A stretch of DNA of 64,000 nucleotides, taken from contig OX411544.1 in assembly GCA_948146395.1 (NCBI GenBank), forward strand, positions 39,154,630 through 39,218,629, read 5' to 3'. The DNA comes from Fragum whitleyi (lineage: Eukaryota > Mollusca > Bivalvia > Cardiida > Cardiidae). This document shows, piece after piece, positions 44,701 through 56,471 of this stretch; within the stretch, counting starts at the first letter, position 1; the number at the start of each line of letters is the position of its first letter. The notes under the pieces are model-generated. The model made no database searches. It was not told the origin of the DNA and was given only the letters and a program-made list of their open reading frames with translations. Both the position numbers and the translations under genes were made by a program.

Positions 44701-47700
44701 AATGTAGAGCTAATCTATCGACATTCAGGTCTAAATTCAAATTTTTCAATGTAGAGCTATTCAATCGATATTCAGGTCTACATTCACTTTTCTGAATGTA
44801 GAGCTATACAATCGACATTCAGGTCTACATTCAAACTTTTTATGTAGAGCTTTTCAATCGATATTCAGGTCTACATTCAAATTTTCCAATGGAGAGCTAC
44901 GCAATCGACATTTAGGTCTACATTTGAACTTTTTAAAATGTAGAGTTACGCAATCGACATTCAAGGCTACCTTCAAAATTTTCAATTTAGGGCTATTCGA
45001 TCGACATTGAGGTCTACATTCAAACTTTTTCAATGTAGAGCTGTTCAATCGATATTCAGGTCTACATTCAATTTTCTCAATGAAGAGCTATACAATCGAC
45101 ATTCAGATCTGCATTCAAACTTTTTCAATAAAGAGATATTCAATCGATATTCAGGTCTACATTCAAACTTTTTCAATGTAGAGCTATTCAATCGACATTC
45201 AGGTCTACATTCAAATTTTCCAATGTAGAGCTAATCCATCGACATTCAGATCTACATTCAATTTTTTTCAATGTAGAGCTTTACATTCGACATTCAGGTC
45301 TTCATTCAAACTTTGTCAATGTAGAGCTATTCAATCGATATTCAGGTCTACATTCAAACTTTCCAATGTAGAGCTTCGCAATCGACATTCAGGTCTACAT
45401 TCAAACTTTTTCAATGTAGAGATATTCAATCGACATTCAGGTCTACATTCAAATTTTCCAATAAAAAGCTTATCCATCGACATTCAGGTCTACATCCAAT
45501 ATTTTCAATGTAGAGCTATACATTCGACATTCAGATCTACATTCAAACTTTGTCAATGTAGAGCTATTCAATCGACATTCAGGTCGACATTTAAACTTTT
45601 TTTAAATGTAGAGCTATTCAATCGACATTCAGGTCTACATTCAATTTTCAATGTAGTGCTATTCAATCGATATTCAGGTCTACATTTAACTTTTTCAATG
45701 TATAGCTATTAATCAACATTCAGGTCTTCATTCAATTTTATTCAATGTAGAGCTATTAAATCGACATTTAGGTCTAAATTCAATATTTTCAATGTAGAGT
45801 TAATCTTTCGACACTCAGGTCTACATTCAGTTTTTTTAATGTAGAGCTATTCAATCGATATTCAGGTCTACATTAAATTTTCTCAATGTAGAGCCATTCA
45901 ATCGACATTCAGGTCTACATTCAATTTTTTTTATGTAGAGCGTTTCAATCCATATTCAGGTCTACATTCAAATTTTCCAATTGAGAGCTACGCAATCGAC
46001 ATTTAGGTCTACATCCGAACTTTTTTAAATGTAGAGCTACGCAATCGACATTCAAGGCTACCTTCAAATTTTTAATTTAGGGATATTCCATCGACATTGA
46101 GGTCTACATTCAAACTTTTTCAATGTAGAGCTTTTCAATCGGCATTCAGGTCTACATTCAAACTTTTTTAATGTAGAGCTATTCAATCGATATTCAGGTC
46201 TACATTCAAACTTTTTCAATGTAGAGCTACGCAATCGATATTCAGGTCTACATTTAATTTTCTCAATGTAGAGCTATACAATCGACATTCAGGTCTACAT
46301 TCAAACTTTTTCAATGAAGAGATATTCAATCGATGTTCAGGTCTACATTCAAATTTTTTCAATGTACAGCTATTCAATCGACATTCAGGTCTACATTCAA
46401 ATTTTCCAATGTAGAGCTAATCCATCGACATTCAGATCTACATTCAATTTTTTCAAAATAGAGCTATACATTCGACATTCAGGTCTACATTCAAACTTTT
46501 TGATTGTCGAGCTATTCAATCTATATTCAGGTCTACATTTAAACTTTCCAATGTAGAGCTACGCAATCGACATTCAAGGCTACCTTCAAATTTTTCAATT
46601 AAGGGCTATTCCATCGACATTGAGGTCTACATTCAAACTTTTTTAATGTAGAGTTATTCCATCGACATTCAAGTCTACATTCAAACTTTTTGAATGTAGA
46701 GTTATTCCATCGATATTCAGGTCTACATTCAAACTTTTTCAATGTAGAGCTATTCAATCGATATTCAGGTCTACATTCAATTTTCTCAATGTAGAGCTAT
46801 ACAATCGACATTCAGGTCTACATTTAAACTTTTTCAATGTAGAGATATTCAATCGATGTTCAGGTCAACATTCATTTTTTTTTCAATGTAGAGCTATTCA
46901 ATCGACATTCAGGTCTACATTCAAATTTTCCAATGTAAAGCAAATCCATCGACATCCAGGTCTACATTCAATTTTTTCAATGTAGAGCTATACATTCGAC
47001 ATTCAGGTCTACATTCAAACTTTGTCAATGTAGAGCAAATTTAATCGATTATCAGGTCTATATTCAAACTTTCCAATGAAGAGCTTCGCAATCGACATTC
47101 AGGTCGACATTCAAACTTTTTTTAAATGTAGAGCTATTCAATCGACATTCAGGTCTACATTCAATTTTTTTCAATTTGGAGCTATTCAAGCAACATTCAG
47201 GTCTACATTCAAACTTTTTTAATGTAGAGCTATTCAATCGATATTCAGGTCTCCATTCATACTAATGTTGAACTATACAATCGACAGTCAGGTCTACATT
47301 CAAACTTTTTGAATGTAGAGCTATTCCATCGATATTCAGGTCTACATTCAAACTTTCTAATGTAGAGCTACGCAATCGACATTCAAGGCTTCCTTCAATT
47401 TTTTTTCAATTTAGGGCTATTCCATCGACATTGAGGTCTACATTCAAACTTTTTTAATGTAGAGTTATTCCATCGACATTCAGGTCGACATTCAAACTTT
47501 TTGAATGTAGAGTTATTCCATCGACATTCAGGTCTACATTTAAACTTTTTTAATGTAGAGCTATTCAATCTATATTCAGGTCTACATTCAAACTTTATCA
47601 ATGTTGAACTATACAATCGATATTCAGGTCTACATTCAATTTTTTTTCAATATAGAGCTATTCAATCGACATTTAGGTCTACATTCAAATTTTTTCAATG

Positions 47701-47785
47701 TAGAGCTAATCCATCGACATTCAGGTCTACATTCAAATTTTCAATGTAGGACTACTAAATCGTCATTCAGGTTTACATTCAAACT
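41762..47785 (+). repeat. Left satellite arm, about 125 copies of a 48-bp monomer
   Basis: Consensus by eye: ATCGACATTCAGGTCTACATTCAAACTTTTTCAATGTAGAGCTATTCA split into a conserved half (GACATTCAGGTCTACATTCA) and a variable half. Variants include CTATTCA, CTACGCA, CTACACA and CTTTTCA junctions and TTTTCC versus TTTTTC loops. Each monomer holds the inverted pair TCTACATT/AATGTAGA. The array is uninterrupted by any of the mobile families that crowd the rest of the window. Because 48 is a multiple of three, long open frames run through it on both strands; they encode 16-residue repeats and are not genes. Confidence 0.95.
43205..43880 (+). repeat. Higher-order repeat in the left arm, 335-bp unit
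   Basis: Seven consecutive, mutually distinct monomers are duplicated head to tail: GAATGAAGAGCTTTTCCATC at 43272 and 43607, TTCAGTGTAGGGCTATTCCA, TCTTTATTCAAAC, TTCGACATTCAAGGTTACAT in the same order. Offset 335 bp equals seven 48-bp units. Confidence 0.85.
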
Positions 47786-48854
47786 ACATTTCTGTGGTAT
47801 CTGAAAGTTGCCGAATTTTTAAAGAAAAATAAATCGAGGAGTATCAACAATTAACATCTACTGGAAATAAGGCAACGAATTGAAAGGGAATTCAAGGGTA
47901 CTCCTTATTTCAATATCAACATTGGTGGTGATGGGGTCATTTTAGTATTTTATGCTTGTGTGAGAAACACAATAGTATTATCTTCAATAATATGATATTT
48001 GACACGCAAAAGTTAAAGTTTTTTACGTTAAACTAAGCCCAGCCCTTCGACTCCCATATTCGGGGGTCAATTAAAATGTCTTTGACAATTTAAGTAAAGG
48101 GTCACACCAGGAACATCCATGCCAAGTTTCATTGAAATCAGCCCGATGGTTTGAGAGAAGGTTTTTACAGACTGTTAAAAATGCTACGCCCATATTTGGG
48201 GTTAAATCCCAATTTCTGTAACAATTTTAGAAGAGTGTCACCTAAGGAACAATTCTTCATAGCTTCGTTAAACTAAGCACATTGAGAAGATGACTAAAGA
48301 AAAAGTATACGGTCGGACGGACTGACGCTCAACAGACACACCGCCCATGACAATATCTCGCTAAAATCTCGCTAGTGGAGCTAAAAACACGATCCGTCAG
48401 TGGCGGGTTATACTCCGAGAATAATTGCTTGATATTTAAGTTTTCTTTAAATCAACAGTCAAAACTTATTTAAAACAGTTTACGATGACAACTTTCGTAT
48501 GTAGGTTATCATAGCATTTGCTGAATGTTTCCAAGGATGTTGGAGAAAAAATTCAAGGCAGATTGCTGGGGCAATGCAAAGATCTTACATCAAGCGCCTA
48601 TTGAAAGACATGTTTATTGGGCATATTTCCAACCAGTGTTTGTCGCTAGTGAATTAATATAACATTAGACCACGCTTGAAGCGAATCGGTTCATATGAAC
48701 GATTTTTGAAAAAGACTTTGATTGGTCGCAAAAAAGAAAAAGATCTGAAATAATTAACGGAAATAGATTCATAAGTTATTTCAGAATAATTACACATAAT
48801 AACAGTAATATAGCGAGTTTTAGTATCTTTTTTTTTAAATTGTTTATAAGTTCA
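47786..48854. other. Centre of the foldback: non-coding, with pearl-like end
   Basis: 48070-48385 has GGGTCACACCAGGAACATCC, AAGTTTCATTGAAATCAG, a diverged second unit (GTGTCACCTAAGGAACAATT), then GGTCGGACGGACTGACG and CCATGACAATATCTCGCTA, the 3' layout of the element at 7430-8200. No open frame of interest. AGACCACGCTTGAAGCGAAT at about 48670 recurs in complement at about 58406. Confidence 0.5.
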
Positions 48855-49091
48855 GTGCCAGAGGTTATAAAACTTTTCTCATGCTCAGTTCTAATTTTTC
48901 TCAAAATTCAATTTGAGATTAAAGCCGTAATTCTGTTTATTTGCTCATTTTAATGTATTAACATTAAAGGCGATATTAATAAGCTGTTATAAATAACTAC
49001 TTGTTAATATTATCTTTTATTTTCATACATTATTTTTAATTTAAAATTTTGTGAAATTTGAGCCCGAGAAAACTTATATAACCTTGGGCCC
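48855..49091. mobile_element. Family H MITE, copy 2, inside the foldback centre
   Basis: GCCAGAGGTTATAAAACTTT ... GAAAACTTATATAACCTTGG then GCCC. Interior collinear with 14511-14750. Shows that ordinary small elements have inserted into the centre although none has entered the satellite arms. Confidence 0.75.
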
Positions 49092-49740
49092 AGGTAAAAA
49101 ATACAGACAATGTTAGAAAAGTGTGGTCTTAGTCAGATATAAAATCTCGTGTCAGGGTATATGGGAGATCATGCTTTGGCGAATTAAACATTTTCTTGTC
49201 GATTGGGTTCTACTGTTGTTGAAAAATATTGTCAAAGTTTACACTATATAACATATTGAAAATGACCTCCGCCCATAAAATACATATTTTTCAACCTGGC
49301 ACAATAATTATTGGTAGACTGATAAAGGGTCACTCAATGATCATTGCTGTGAAATTTGATTGATAACCATCAGTTACATTCTGAGAAAATGATTTTAAAA
49401 GCTTCCACTATATAAAATATAGAAAAATGACCTCCGTCCATTGAATACATATTTTTCATCCGATCACAATATTTTTTGTAGACTGATAAAGGGTCACCTA
49501 AAGATCATTCATGTGAAATTTAATTGGTAGCCATCATAAAATGTGAGAAAACCATTATGCTTTTACATTAGCCACGCCCATGTTTTTCATTGAATCAAAA
49601 TTTCTTGAACAACTCCGTAAGGAGGTTACCCAAGAATCATTCCTGTGAAGTTTGGTTGAAATTAATCCAATATTTTCTGAGAAGATTTTTAAATAAAAGG
49701 TTTACGACCGGACGCATGACGGACACAATAATGCTAGATA
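49092..49740 (+). mobile_element. Pearl-like element, core repeats plus ACGG-type end
   Basis: 49125-49165 matches one arm of the foldback at 57936. From about 49235, units marked by CTGATAAAGGGTCAC (49320 and 49482) and CCATCAGTTACATTCTGAGA repeat with a spacing near 162 bp, then AAAAGGTTTACGACCGGACG, CATGACGGACACAATAATGC. Same core family as 7430-8200. Confidence 0.65.
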
Positions 49741-49930
49741 AACCCTACGCCAAAACAGTGAATTTTCAAGTGCTTTTGTTCGTGTCATCTTTTATGGTAG
49801 AATCTAGGAAGAGCATAGAAATAAACAAGTGATGTTATGCTGTTTCATAGCCATCACATTCAAAATGAGGGACTTGTGCCAAAGTTTTTAAAGTTTGTCT
49901 AATTTTTTTAGAAGACAGTTTAACCGTCTG

Positions 49931-50975
49931 TTTTAAGCTCCACTGGCCGAAGGCCAGCGAGCTATTGTCATGGCGGAGTGTCCGTCGTGCGTGCGTCCGT
50001 GCGTCCGTGCGTCCGTGCGTAAACTTTTTCTTTAAACATCTTCTCCTCCCAAACCAATGGGCGGATTTTAACGAAACTTACTAGAAATGATCCTTGGGTG
50101 GCCCCCTTCTGAAATTGTTCAAAGAATTTTGATTGGCCCCCAAATATGGGCGTGGCAGGGCGTGGCATTTTTTCACTTTGAAATCTTTAAAAATCTTCTC
50201 CTCCCAAACCATTGGGCCGATTTCAATGAAACTAGGCATGGATGTTCCTTAGGTGACCCTTTACTTAAATTGTTAAAGAAATTTTGATTAGCCTATAAAT
50301 ATGGGCGTGGCAGGGTGGGGCTTATTTTGAGCCCGAAATCTTTGAACAACATCTCCTCCTGAACCACTCGGCCAATTTCAATGAAACTTGTACCGAATGT
50401 TCCTTGGGTGACCCTTTACTTAAATTGTTCAAGAAATTTTGATTGGTCCATAAATATGGGTGTGGTAGGGCGGAGCTATTTTGAGCCCGAAATCTTTGAA
50501 CGACATCTCCTCCTGAACAACTGGGCCGATTTCAATGAAACTTTAACAGAATGTTCCTTGGGTGACCCTTTACTTAAATTATTCAAGAAATTTTGATTGG
50601 ACTAAAAATATGGGCGGGGCCTATTTTGAGCCCGAAATTTTCAAATGACATTTTCTCCTGAACCACTTGGCTAATTTCAATGAAACTTTACCAGAATGTT
50701 CCTTGAGTGTCTCTTTTCAAAAATTTTTTGCTAAATTTTGATAGACCTATAAATTTGGGCGTGGCAGGGCGGAGCTTATATTGAGACCAAAATCTTTGAA
50801 CGATATTTCCTCCGGAACCACTCAGCCAATTTCAATGAAACTTTACCAGAATGTTTCTTGGGTAACTATTTACTTAAATTGTTCAAGAAATTTTGTTTGG
50901 TCCATAAATATGGGCATGTCAGGTCAGGTGGGGCCTATTTTGAGCCCGAAATCTTTGAACGACATCTTTTGAACC
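49931..50975 (-). mobile_element. Pearl-like element with six or more 155-bp core repeats (opposite orientation)
   Basis: Starts with the hairpin CACTGGCCGAAGGCCAGCGA and GAGTGTCCGTCGTGCGTGCG then repeated TCCGTGCG, the complement of the ACGG end, followed by tandem units at about 50091, 50246, 50400, 50555, 50700 and 50855. Units share TTCAATGAAACTTTACCAGA, TGTTCCTTGGGTGACCCTTT, TATGGGCGTGGCAGGGCGG. Periods are 155, 154, 155, 145 and 155. Non-coding. Confidence 0.8.
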
Positions 50976-53223
50976 TTATGTTTTAATAAGATTGGTCAAG
51001 TGTTGCAGGTTCATTCTGATTGAGTTTTTTGGTGCAATATGGACCAGAACCATTTAATCATTACTAAATAGGTCTTAGGAGATTTTGGAGTGTTAATGTA
51101 TTCATTTAAAGTAAGCTTTATTTAATGAAAGTCCAAAGATTTTAAAGCCATTGGAGCGATACAGGCCCTCTTGGGCCTCTTGTTCTATTAAGATTGAATA
51201 TTCAATTTCATGAAAAACAAAGTATTTTTACTTTTCATGAAAGTATAGCTTATTTTGTTCTCTGAATGAAATATAAATCGATCTTACACAGAAAAAAAAT
51301 GATTATCCTATAAAATTGAAAATAGCTAGAATTAAATGATTTATCATTAAAGAAGACACTGTAGCTTTACACCTATGATATTGTTTGATGGTCAAAGTTT
51401 TTATCATGGACATTATTTGCCTTTTACCTTGTCTTAGATATCTACTGAAAGAACTTGGTACCAACAAATAGGTTTTATCACAATCAAATGACCTTTGCAA
51501 TATGAAGACCCTATCTCATTCCAATTAAAAGTTTTTGTCAACTTAAGAGTTTTTATAATGGAAATTATTGACCTTGACAATTTGGCCTTGACGTTAGGCG
51601 AGATCCTTGCCTCAGTTTTTTTGATAATATGTCACAAGTAATTAACATTTGAAATATGAAGGCTATATCACTTACCATTGAAAAATTATGGCCAATTTTA
51701 AAGTTTTAATATTTTAAACTATGACCTTGACACCTGACCTTGATCAAAAAGGGAGTTGTCATTAGCGATGCACATGTGAAGTATGAAGACTACACCTGTA
51801 ACCAATCAAAAGTTATGGCCAATATTAGTTTTAGCAAGACAAAAAGAGAGCTTCTGGACACTCTACTGACTTTTTGAAAAGCCTAAAGCATGATAGGTCT
51901 AATAAGATATAATAAAATCTCATTTGAAATTATTTAAGGAATGACATCTCTTAGTGGACATCTCATGGCCAATCTTTTAAAAGAAAAATACTTATGTTGG
52001 TACGATCATTCTATCGAAGTTTGAAGCAATTCAGATGAAAACTGTAGACACCATTGGGATAACAGTCAACCGACGAACACACAGATAGCTGGGAAACACA
52101 CCATTGCTATAACTTCTCTGACCTTAGGTCAGTAGAGCTAACAATTGGGCAATTAAAATAGATAAATAAAGAGTAATGTGAGGAAATCATATTCTTTTTT
52201 CTCATAATGTAGCATCACAAGTGCCAAAATTAGTAAATTAAATATCAAATTGATACATCATACATATAATTAAAGAAATATTATCCTCTTGATTCTTTTA
52301 GAATAATAAACTTCTCCAACGCAATGTAACACAATCAACCCACTAATAATCCTGAGCTATTTTTTGACATCCATTAAATTACTTCAAAAGACAAAGAAGC
52401 TTTTTCCATTTTAATTCCTGTATAAAGTAAGTACCCTGGAGACTTTCAATAGGATTGCCAGAATGGCCCTAAATTACTCACGTAAAAAATGCAACATGAA
52501 TCTTAAGTAACATGCAACCAACAAAAAAAAGAAAGAATAAAAAGAAATAAGAAATTGCACAATTGCTTTGGGAAGGAGTCTTCCTGAGTGTTTACAGTCA
52601 AAATAAAACCCAATCCTGATACTTAAATACTTTTGCAAAAATCAAAGTTTAACAAACAATTTTTGAAAGGGTCATTCAAGGAACATTCAGACTAAGTTTG
52701 GTTGCAATTGGGTCACTGGTTTGGGAGATTATTTATAGAGGTTCCTGGGTCACAACCTGCAAGATGGTTGAAAACCGCCAATGGTTAACGGAGGTTTATA
52801 TGATTATGATTTAAATGACATTATATTTCTGCCAAGTTTGGTTGAAATCTGCCGACTATTTACTGAAGAGAATAAGTATAAAGAATGTTTGACAACTGCT
52901 GATGCACAATGGACAAAAGGTGATCACAACAGCTCATGTTGAGCATGTTTCTCTTGTGTGAGCTAAATAGGACTTGCTCAAGAAATGTGCTTGTGTAGAA
53001 CAAGACAATTACTATACAAATTGCTTATTATGAAAAATCAGGGAGTGCTTGCTTGATATAGGCTGCACTATATCATGGATCCCTGGTATGTCTCTTCCTA
53101 GTTATATCACATCCTGTCCAAGCCTCAAGGCTTTTTCCCCCTCAAAGGTTACAATTTTTCACCCATTGGTGGGAGACATATGTCTGGAAGGATTTGTGCC
53201 ACAACATCGGATCTCAGTCACCA
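50976..53223. repeat. Degenerate mollusc-type repeats in the foldback centre
   Basis: Diverged units near 51497, 51654 and 51781 share AATATGAAG(A/G)C and CAA(T/A)TTATGGCCAA with TGACCTTGACA. Two further fragments end like pearl 3' flanks: CCGACGAACACACAGATAGC ... CATTGCTATAACTTCTCTG (52070-52140), and GGTGATCACAACAGCTCATG (52919-52940). No transposase, reverse transcriptase or helicase frame is visible. Confidence 0.45.
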
Positions 53224-53309
53224 TATCGAGGGCTCAGTGCTAAACAGTTGTAACTCCCTATAAACATATAAGGAGTTACAACCGTTTTGCGCCGGGCCCT
53301 CGATATAAG
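53224..53309. repeat. Small foldback (family K, copy 2)
   Basis: ATATCGAGGGCTCAGTGCTA, AACAGTTGTAACTCCCTATA, then complement arms TAAGGAGTTACAACCGTTTT and GCGCCGGGCCCTCGATAT. A near-complete 86-bp hairpin, related to 571-647 at the ends and to 61471-61546 in the stem. Confidence 0.75.
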
Positions 53310-53992
53310 CTTATTTAATCATATAAAAATATTTTCAATTAATCCCATTCACCCCTACAACCTGTATTCTTCTTCTTTATCATCTTTTCAAGATTTTATT
53401 GTTTTTGAAGAATGCTATTAAGGATTGACACCAAGAAAAAATCCTATGAACTTTGGAAAGATAATCTGGAAATATTTTCAAAGCTCTTAACATGTATGAA
53501 GATTGACTCAACCAATAACATCCCCCTCCCTGCCCATTTATCTATCAGAAATCATTGAAGGAATCCTTCAAAGGTTCACTTAAGGATTATTTTAATCAAA
53601 TTCGTTTACAACTTACATTATTTATAATCACAAATGCCACCGCAAAAAAGCAATGTTTACAAAAGTTTGACCTTGATGAATAACCTTGAAAAGTGATCTT
53701 GATATAAGCAGAAACATATTGTTGAAATTATAATGATTTAAAATCATGCAAAACATGAGCCTTTTATAGTGAAAAGCCTGACGTAATGTGCAATAAAAAG
53801 TTGTCAGGTGGAATTTTGCCACATCCGGATCCTGTTGGATGACCTAGACTTCAAATAACATTGAAACCATAAGAAGCATATTGTTAGGATCTCTCATCAT
53901 TTTAAGCTGAATTTTGTATCTAGAATACTCTGAAATATGTTAGCAAGTTTTTGGTTAATTCATTTTATTCATAATGATGTTGATCAGTGATG
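53310..53992. other. Right part of the foldback centre, non-coding
   Basis: AT-rich, no gene and no recognisable element up to the first right-arm monomer at about 53993. Confidence 0.5.
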
Positions 53993-55748
53993 TTGAAAAT
54001 TTTGAATGTAGACCTGAATGTCGATTGCGTAGCTCTACATTGAGAAAATTGAATGTAGACCTGAATATCGATTGTTTAGTTCAACATTGATAAAGTTTGA
54101 AAGTAGACCTGAATGACGATTGAAAAGCTCTACATTGAAAAAGTTTGAATGTAGACCTGAATGTCGATGGAAAAGCTGTACATTGAAAAAGTTTGAATGT
54201 AGACCTGAATGTCGATTGCGTAGCTCTACATTGAGAAAATTGAATGTAGACCTGAATGTCGATTGAATAGCTCTACATTGAAAAAGTTTGAATGTAGACC
54301 TGAATGTCGATGGAATAGCTCTACATTGAAAAAATTGAATGAAGACCTGAATGTCGATGGATTAGCTCTACATTGAAAAAATTGAATGTAGACCTGAATG
54401 TCGATGGAATAGCTCTACATTGAAAAAGTTTGAATGATGACCTGAATGTCGATGGAATAGCTCTACATTGAAAAAGTTTGAATGATGACCTGAATGTCGA
54501 TGGAATAGCTCTACATTGAAAAAGTTTGAATGATGGCCTGAATGTCGATTGAATAGCTCTACATTTAAAAAGTTTGAATGTAGATCTGAATGTCGATTGC
54601 GTAGCTCTACATTGAGAAAATTAAATGAAAATCTTAATATCGATTGTATATGTCAACATTGATAAGGTTTGAATGTAGACCTGAAAGACGATTGAATAGC
54701 TGTACATTGATAAAGTTTGAATGTAGACCTGAATGTCGATTGCGTAGCTCTACATTGAGAAAATTGAATGTAGACCTGAATGTCGATGGAATAGCTCTAC
54801 ATTGAAAAAATTGAATGAAGATCCGAATGTCGATGGATTAGCTCTACATTGAAAAAATTGAATGTAGACCTGAATGTCGATGGAATAGCTCTACATTGAA
54901 AAAGTTTGAATGATGACCTGAATGTCGATGGAATAGCTCTACATTGAAAAAGTTTGAATGATGACCTGAATGTCGATGGAATAGCTCTACATTGAAAAAG
55001 TTTGAATGATGACCTGAATGTCGATTGAATAGCTCTACATTTAAAAAGTTTGAATGTAGATCTGAATGTTGATTGCGTAGCTCTACATTGAGAAAATTGA
55101 ATGAAAATCTTAATATCGATTGTATATGTCAACATTGATAAGGTTTGAATGTAGACCTGAAAGACGATTGAATAGCTGTACATTGATAAAGTTTGAATGT
55201 AGACCTGAATATCGAATGAATAGCTCTACATTGAAAAAAGATTTAATGTAGACCTGAATGTCGATGGAATAGCTCTACATTGAAAAAATTTGAATGTAGA
55301 CCTGAATGTCGATTGAATAGCTCTACATTGAAAAAGTTTGAATGTAGACCTGAATGTCGATTGAATAGCTCTACATTGAAAAAAGATTTAATGTAGACCT
55401 GAATGTCGATGGAATAGCTCTACATTGAAAAAATTTGAATGTAGACCTGAATGTCGATTGAATAGCTCTACATTGAAAAAGTTTGAATGTAGACCTGAAT
55501 GTCGATTGAATAGCTCTACATTGAAAAAGTATAAATGTATACCTGAATGTCGATGGAATAGCTCTACATTTAAAAAAAGTTTGAATGTAGACATGAATGT
55601 CGATTGTGTAGCTTTACATTTAGAAAATTGAATGTAGACCTGAATGTCGATTGCGTAGCTCTACATTGGAAAATTTGAATGTAGACCTGAATGTCGATTG
55701 AATAGCCCTACATTGAAAAAGTTTGCATGTAGACCTGAATGTCGATGG
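53993..55748 (-). repeat. Right satellite arm, about 37 copies of the 48-bp monomer, inverted
   Basis: Complement of the left-arm monomer (TGAATGTAGACCTGAATGTC, GATTGAATAGCTCTACATTG, AAAAAGTT). Higher-order copies: a ten-monomer block repeats at an offset of 476 bp (ATGAAAATCTTAATATCG at 54625 and 55101), and a three-monomer block at 145 bp (AAGATTTAATGTAG at 55238 and 55383). Variants such as GAATGATGACCTGAATG are private to this arm, so each arm is being homogenised separately. Confidence 0.93.
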
Positions 55749-55879
55749 AAGTGCTCAAAGAGACTTTCTTAGGTCTACATTTTGTTCTGCGAATGTAGAG
55801 ATGGTGTGGTCTCTTCAGCTCTACATTCAATGTAGACCTGAATGTCGTTTGACGATTGAAGTGCCAGCTTCACACACAT
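55749..55879 (-). repeat. Right terminal domain of the foldback
   Basis: Complement of 41632-41761: GAAGTGCTCAAAGAGACTTT, GCGAATGTAGAGATGGTGTG, GTCTCTTCAGCTCTACATTC, AATGTAGACCTGAATGTCGT, TTGACGATTGAAGTG and the tip GTGCCAGCTTCACACACAT. Confidence 0.8.
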
Positions 55880-55888
55880 TATTTTTTT
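55880..55888. repeat. Right 9-bp target-site duplication
   Basis: TATTTTTTT directly after the right terminus, identical to 41623-41631. The T-run makes chance agreement more likely than for a mixed sequence, but the boundary agrees exactly with the end of inverted-repeat homology. Confidence 0.7.
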
Positions 55889-56406
55889 GTGTTCTTTTTG
55901 AAAAACTGATTTATTTTCGTGTTGCTCTCTTAAATATACTTCTAAATCACAGAAAGTTTTTATGTAACACAATTTTAGTTTTATATGTTATTATCGTATA
56001 ATTAGCCTGTAAGATAAATCAGATTGTAAAACAATTGCCTGTGTTCTGGATACGTCAAATTTGTTCCGTGATAAGCAAAATTAATTTTAATGTCACTTAT
56101 GTGAATTATGTTCAATCTTGCCAACAAAACAGCATTTAACGTATTACAAAGGTACAAAATTTTATTGTGCCAAGGAAAAATAGTGCACAAGAACTAGTTT
56201 CAAAGGAAATGCGCATTTCTTGTGACAAGCTGATAATGTGACTAATTTGGACTAATTTATACCTCCCCGCAATTAACAATTCGTAATCCATTTGCGTTAT
56301 TTCACCATTATTTCATCAATACATTATTGCACTTGTCACAAGTTGAAATCTTCGGTCACAGGACATAACTTTAGCAAACCCTTAAAGTCACAATTACTAC
56401 TTTCGA
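55889..56406. other. Non-coding right flank of the large foldback
   Basis: No gene or repeat recognised. Confidence 0.5.
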
Positions 56407-56471
56407 TTTAATTCCAAAACCTCGTCACTACAGATTTGGAAAATCTGTAGTAACGAGGTTTTAGAATTAAA
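56407..56471. repeat. 31-bp hairpin
   Basis: TTTAATTCCAAAACCTCGTC then ACTACAGATTT folds on its complement with two mismatches around a three-base GGA loop. No second copy seen. Confidence 0.65.

Larger units (their letters stand above)
41632..55879. mobile_element. 14.2-kb giant foldback transposon with satellite-array inverted repeats
   Basis: Termini are exact complements over the first 19 bases (ATGTGTGTGAAGCTGGCAC) and nearly identical over about 130 bp. Inside each terminus is a tandem array of the same 48-bp monomer, 6.15 kb on the left and 1.9 kb on the right in opposite orientation. A 6.2-kb non-coding centre separates them. Both ends have the 9-bp direct repeat TATTTTTTT. Long inverted repeats built from short tandem repeats and a 9-bp duplication are known for Drosophila FB elements and, with 8 bp, for sea urchin TU elements. 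No transposase frame is visible, so it would be mobilised in trans. Confidence 0.8.

Noticed and set aside
41762..47785. CRISPR-like repeat array
   Set aside because: Regular spacing is 48 bp but the intervening halves are variants of one sequence and not unique spacers, and the context is eukaryotic.
42094..47804. Repetitive peptides with ECRPECR or HRHSGLHSNFF units on both strands
   Set aside because: By-product of a 48-bp satellite period; frames start and stop at random monomer mutations and occur on both strands.
41632..55879. Centromeric satellite
   Set aside because: The array is short, inverted, and bounded by unique terminal domains and a 9-bp duplication, which fits a mobile element better, although centromeric use elsewhere in the genome is not excluded.
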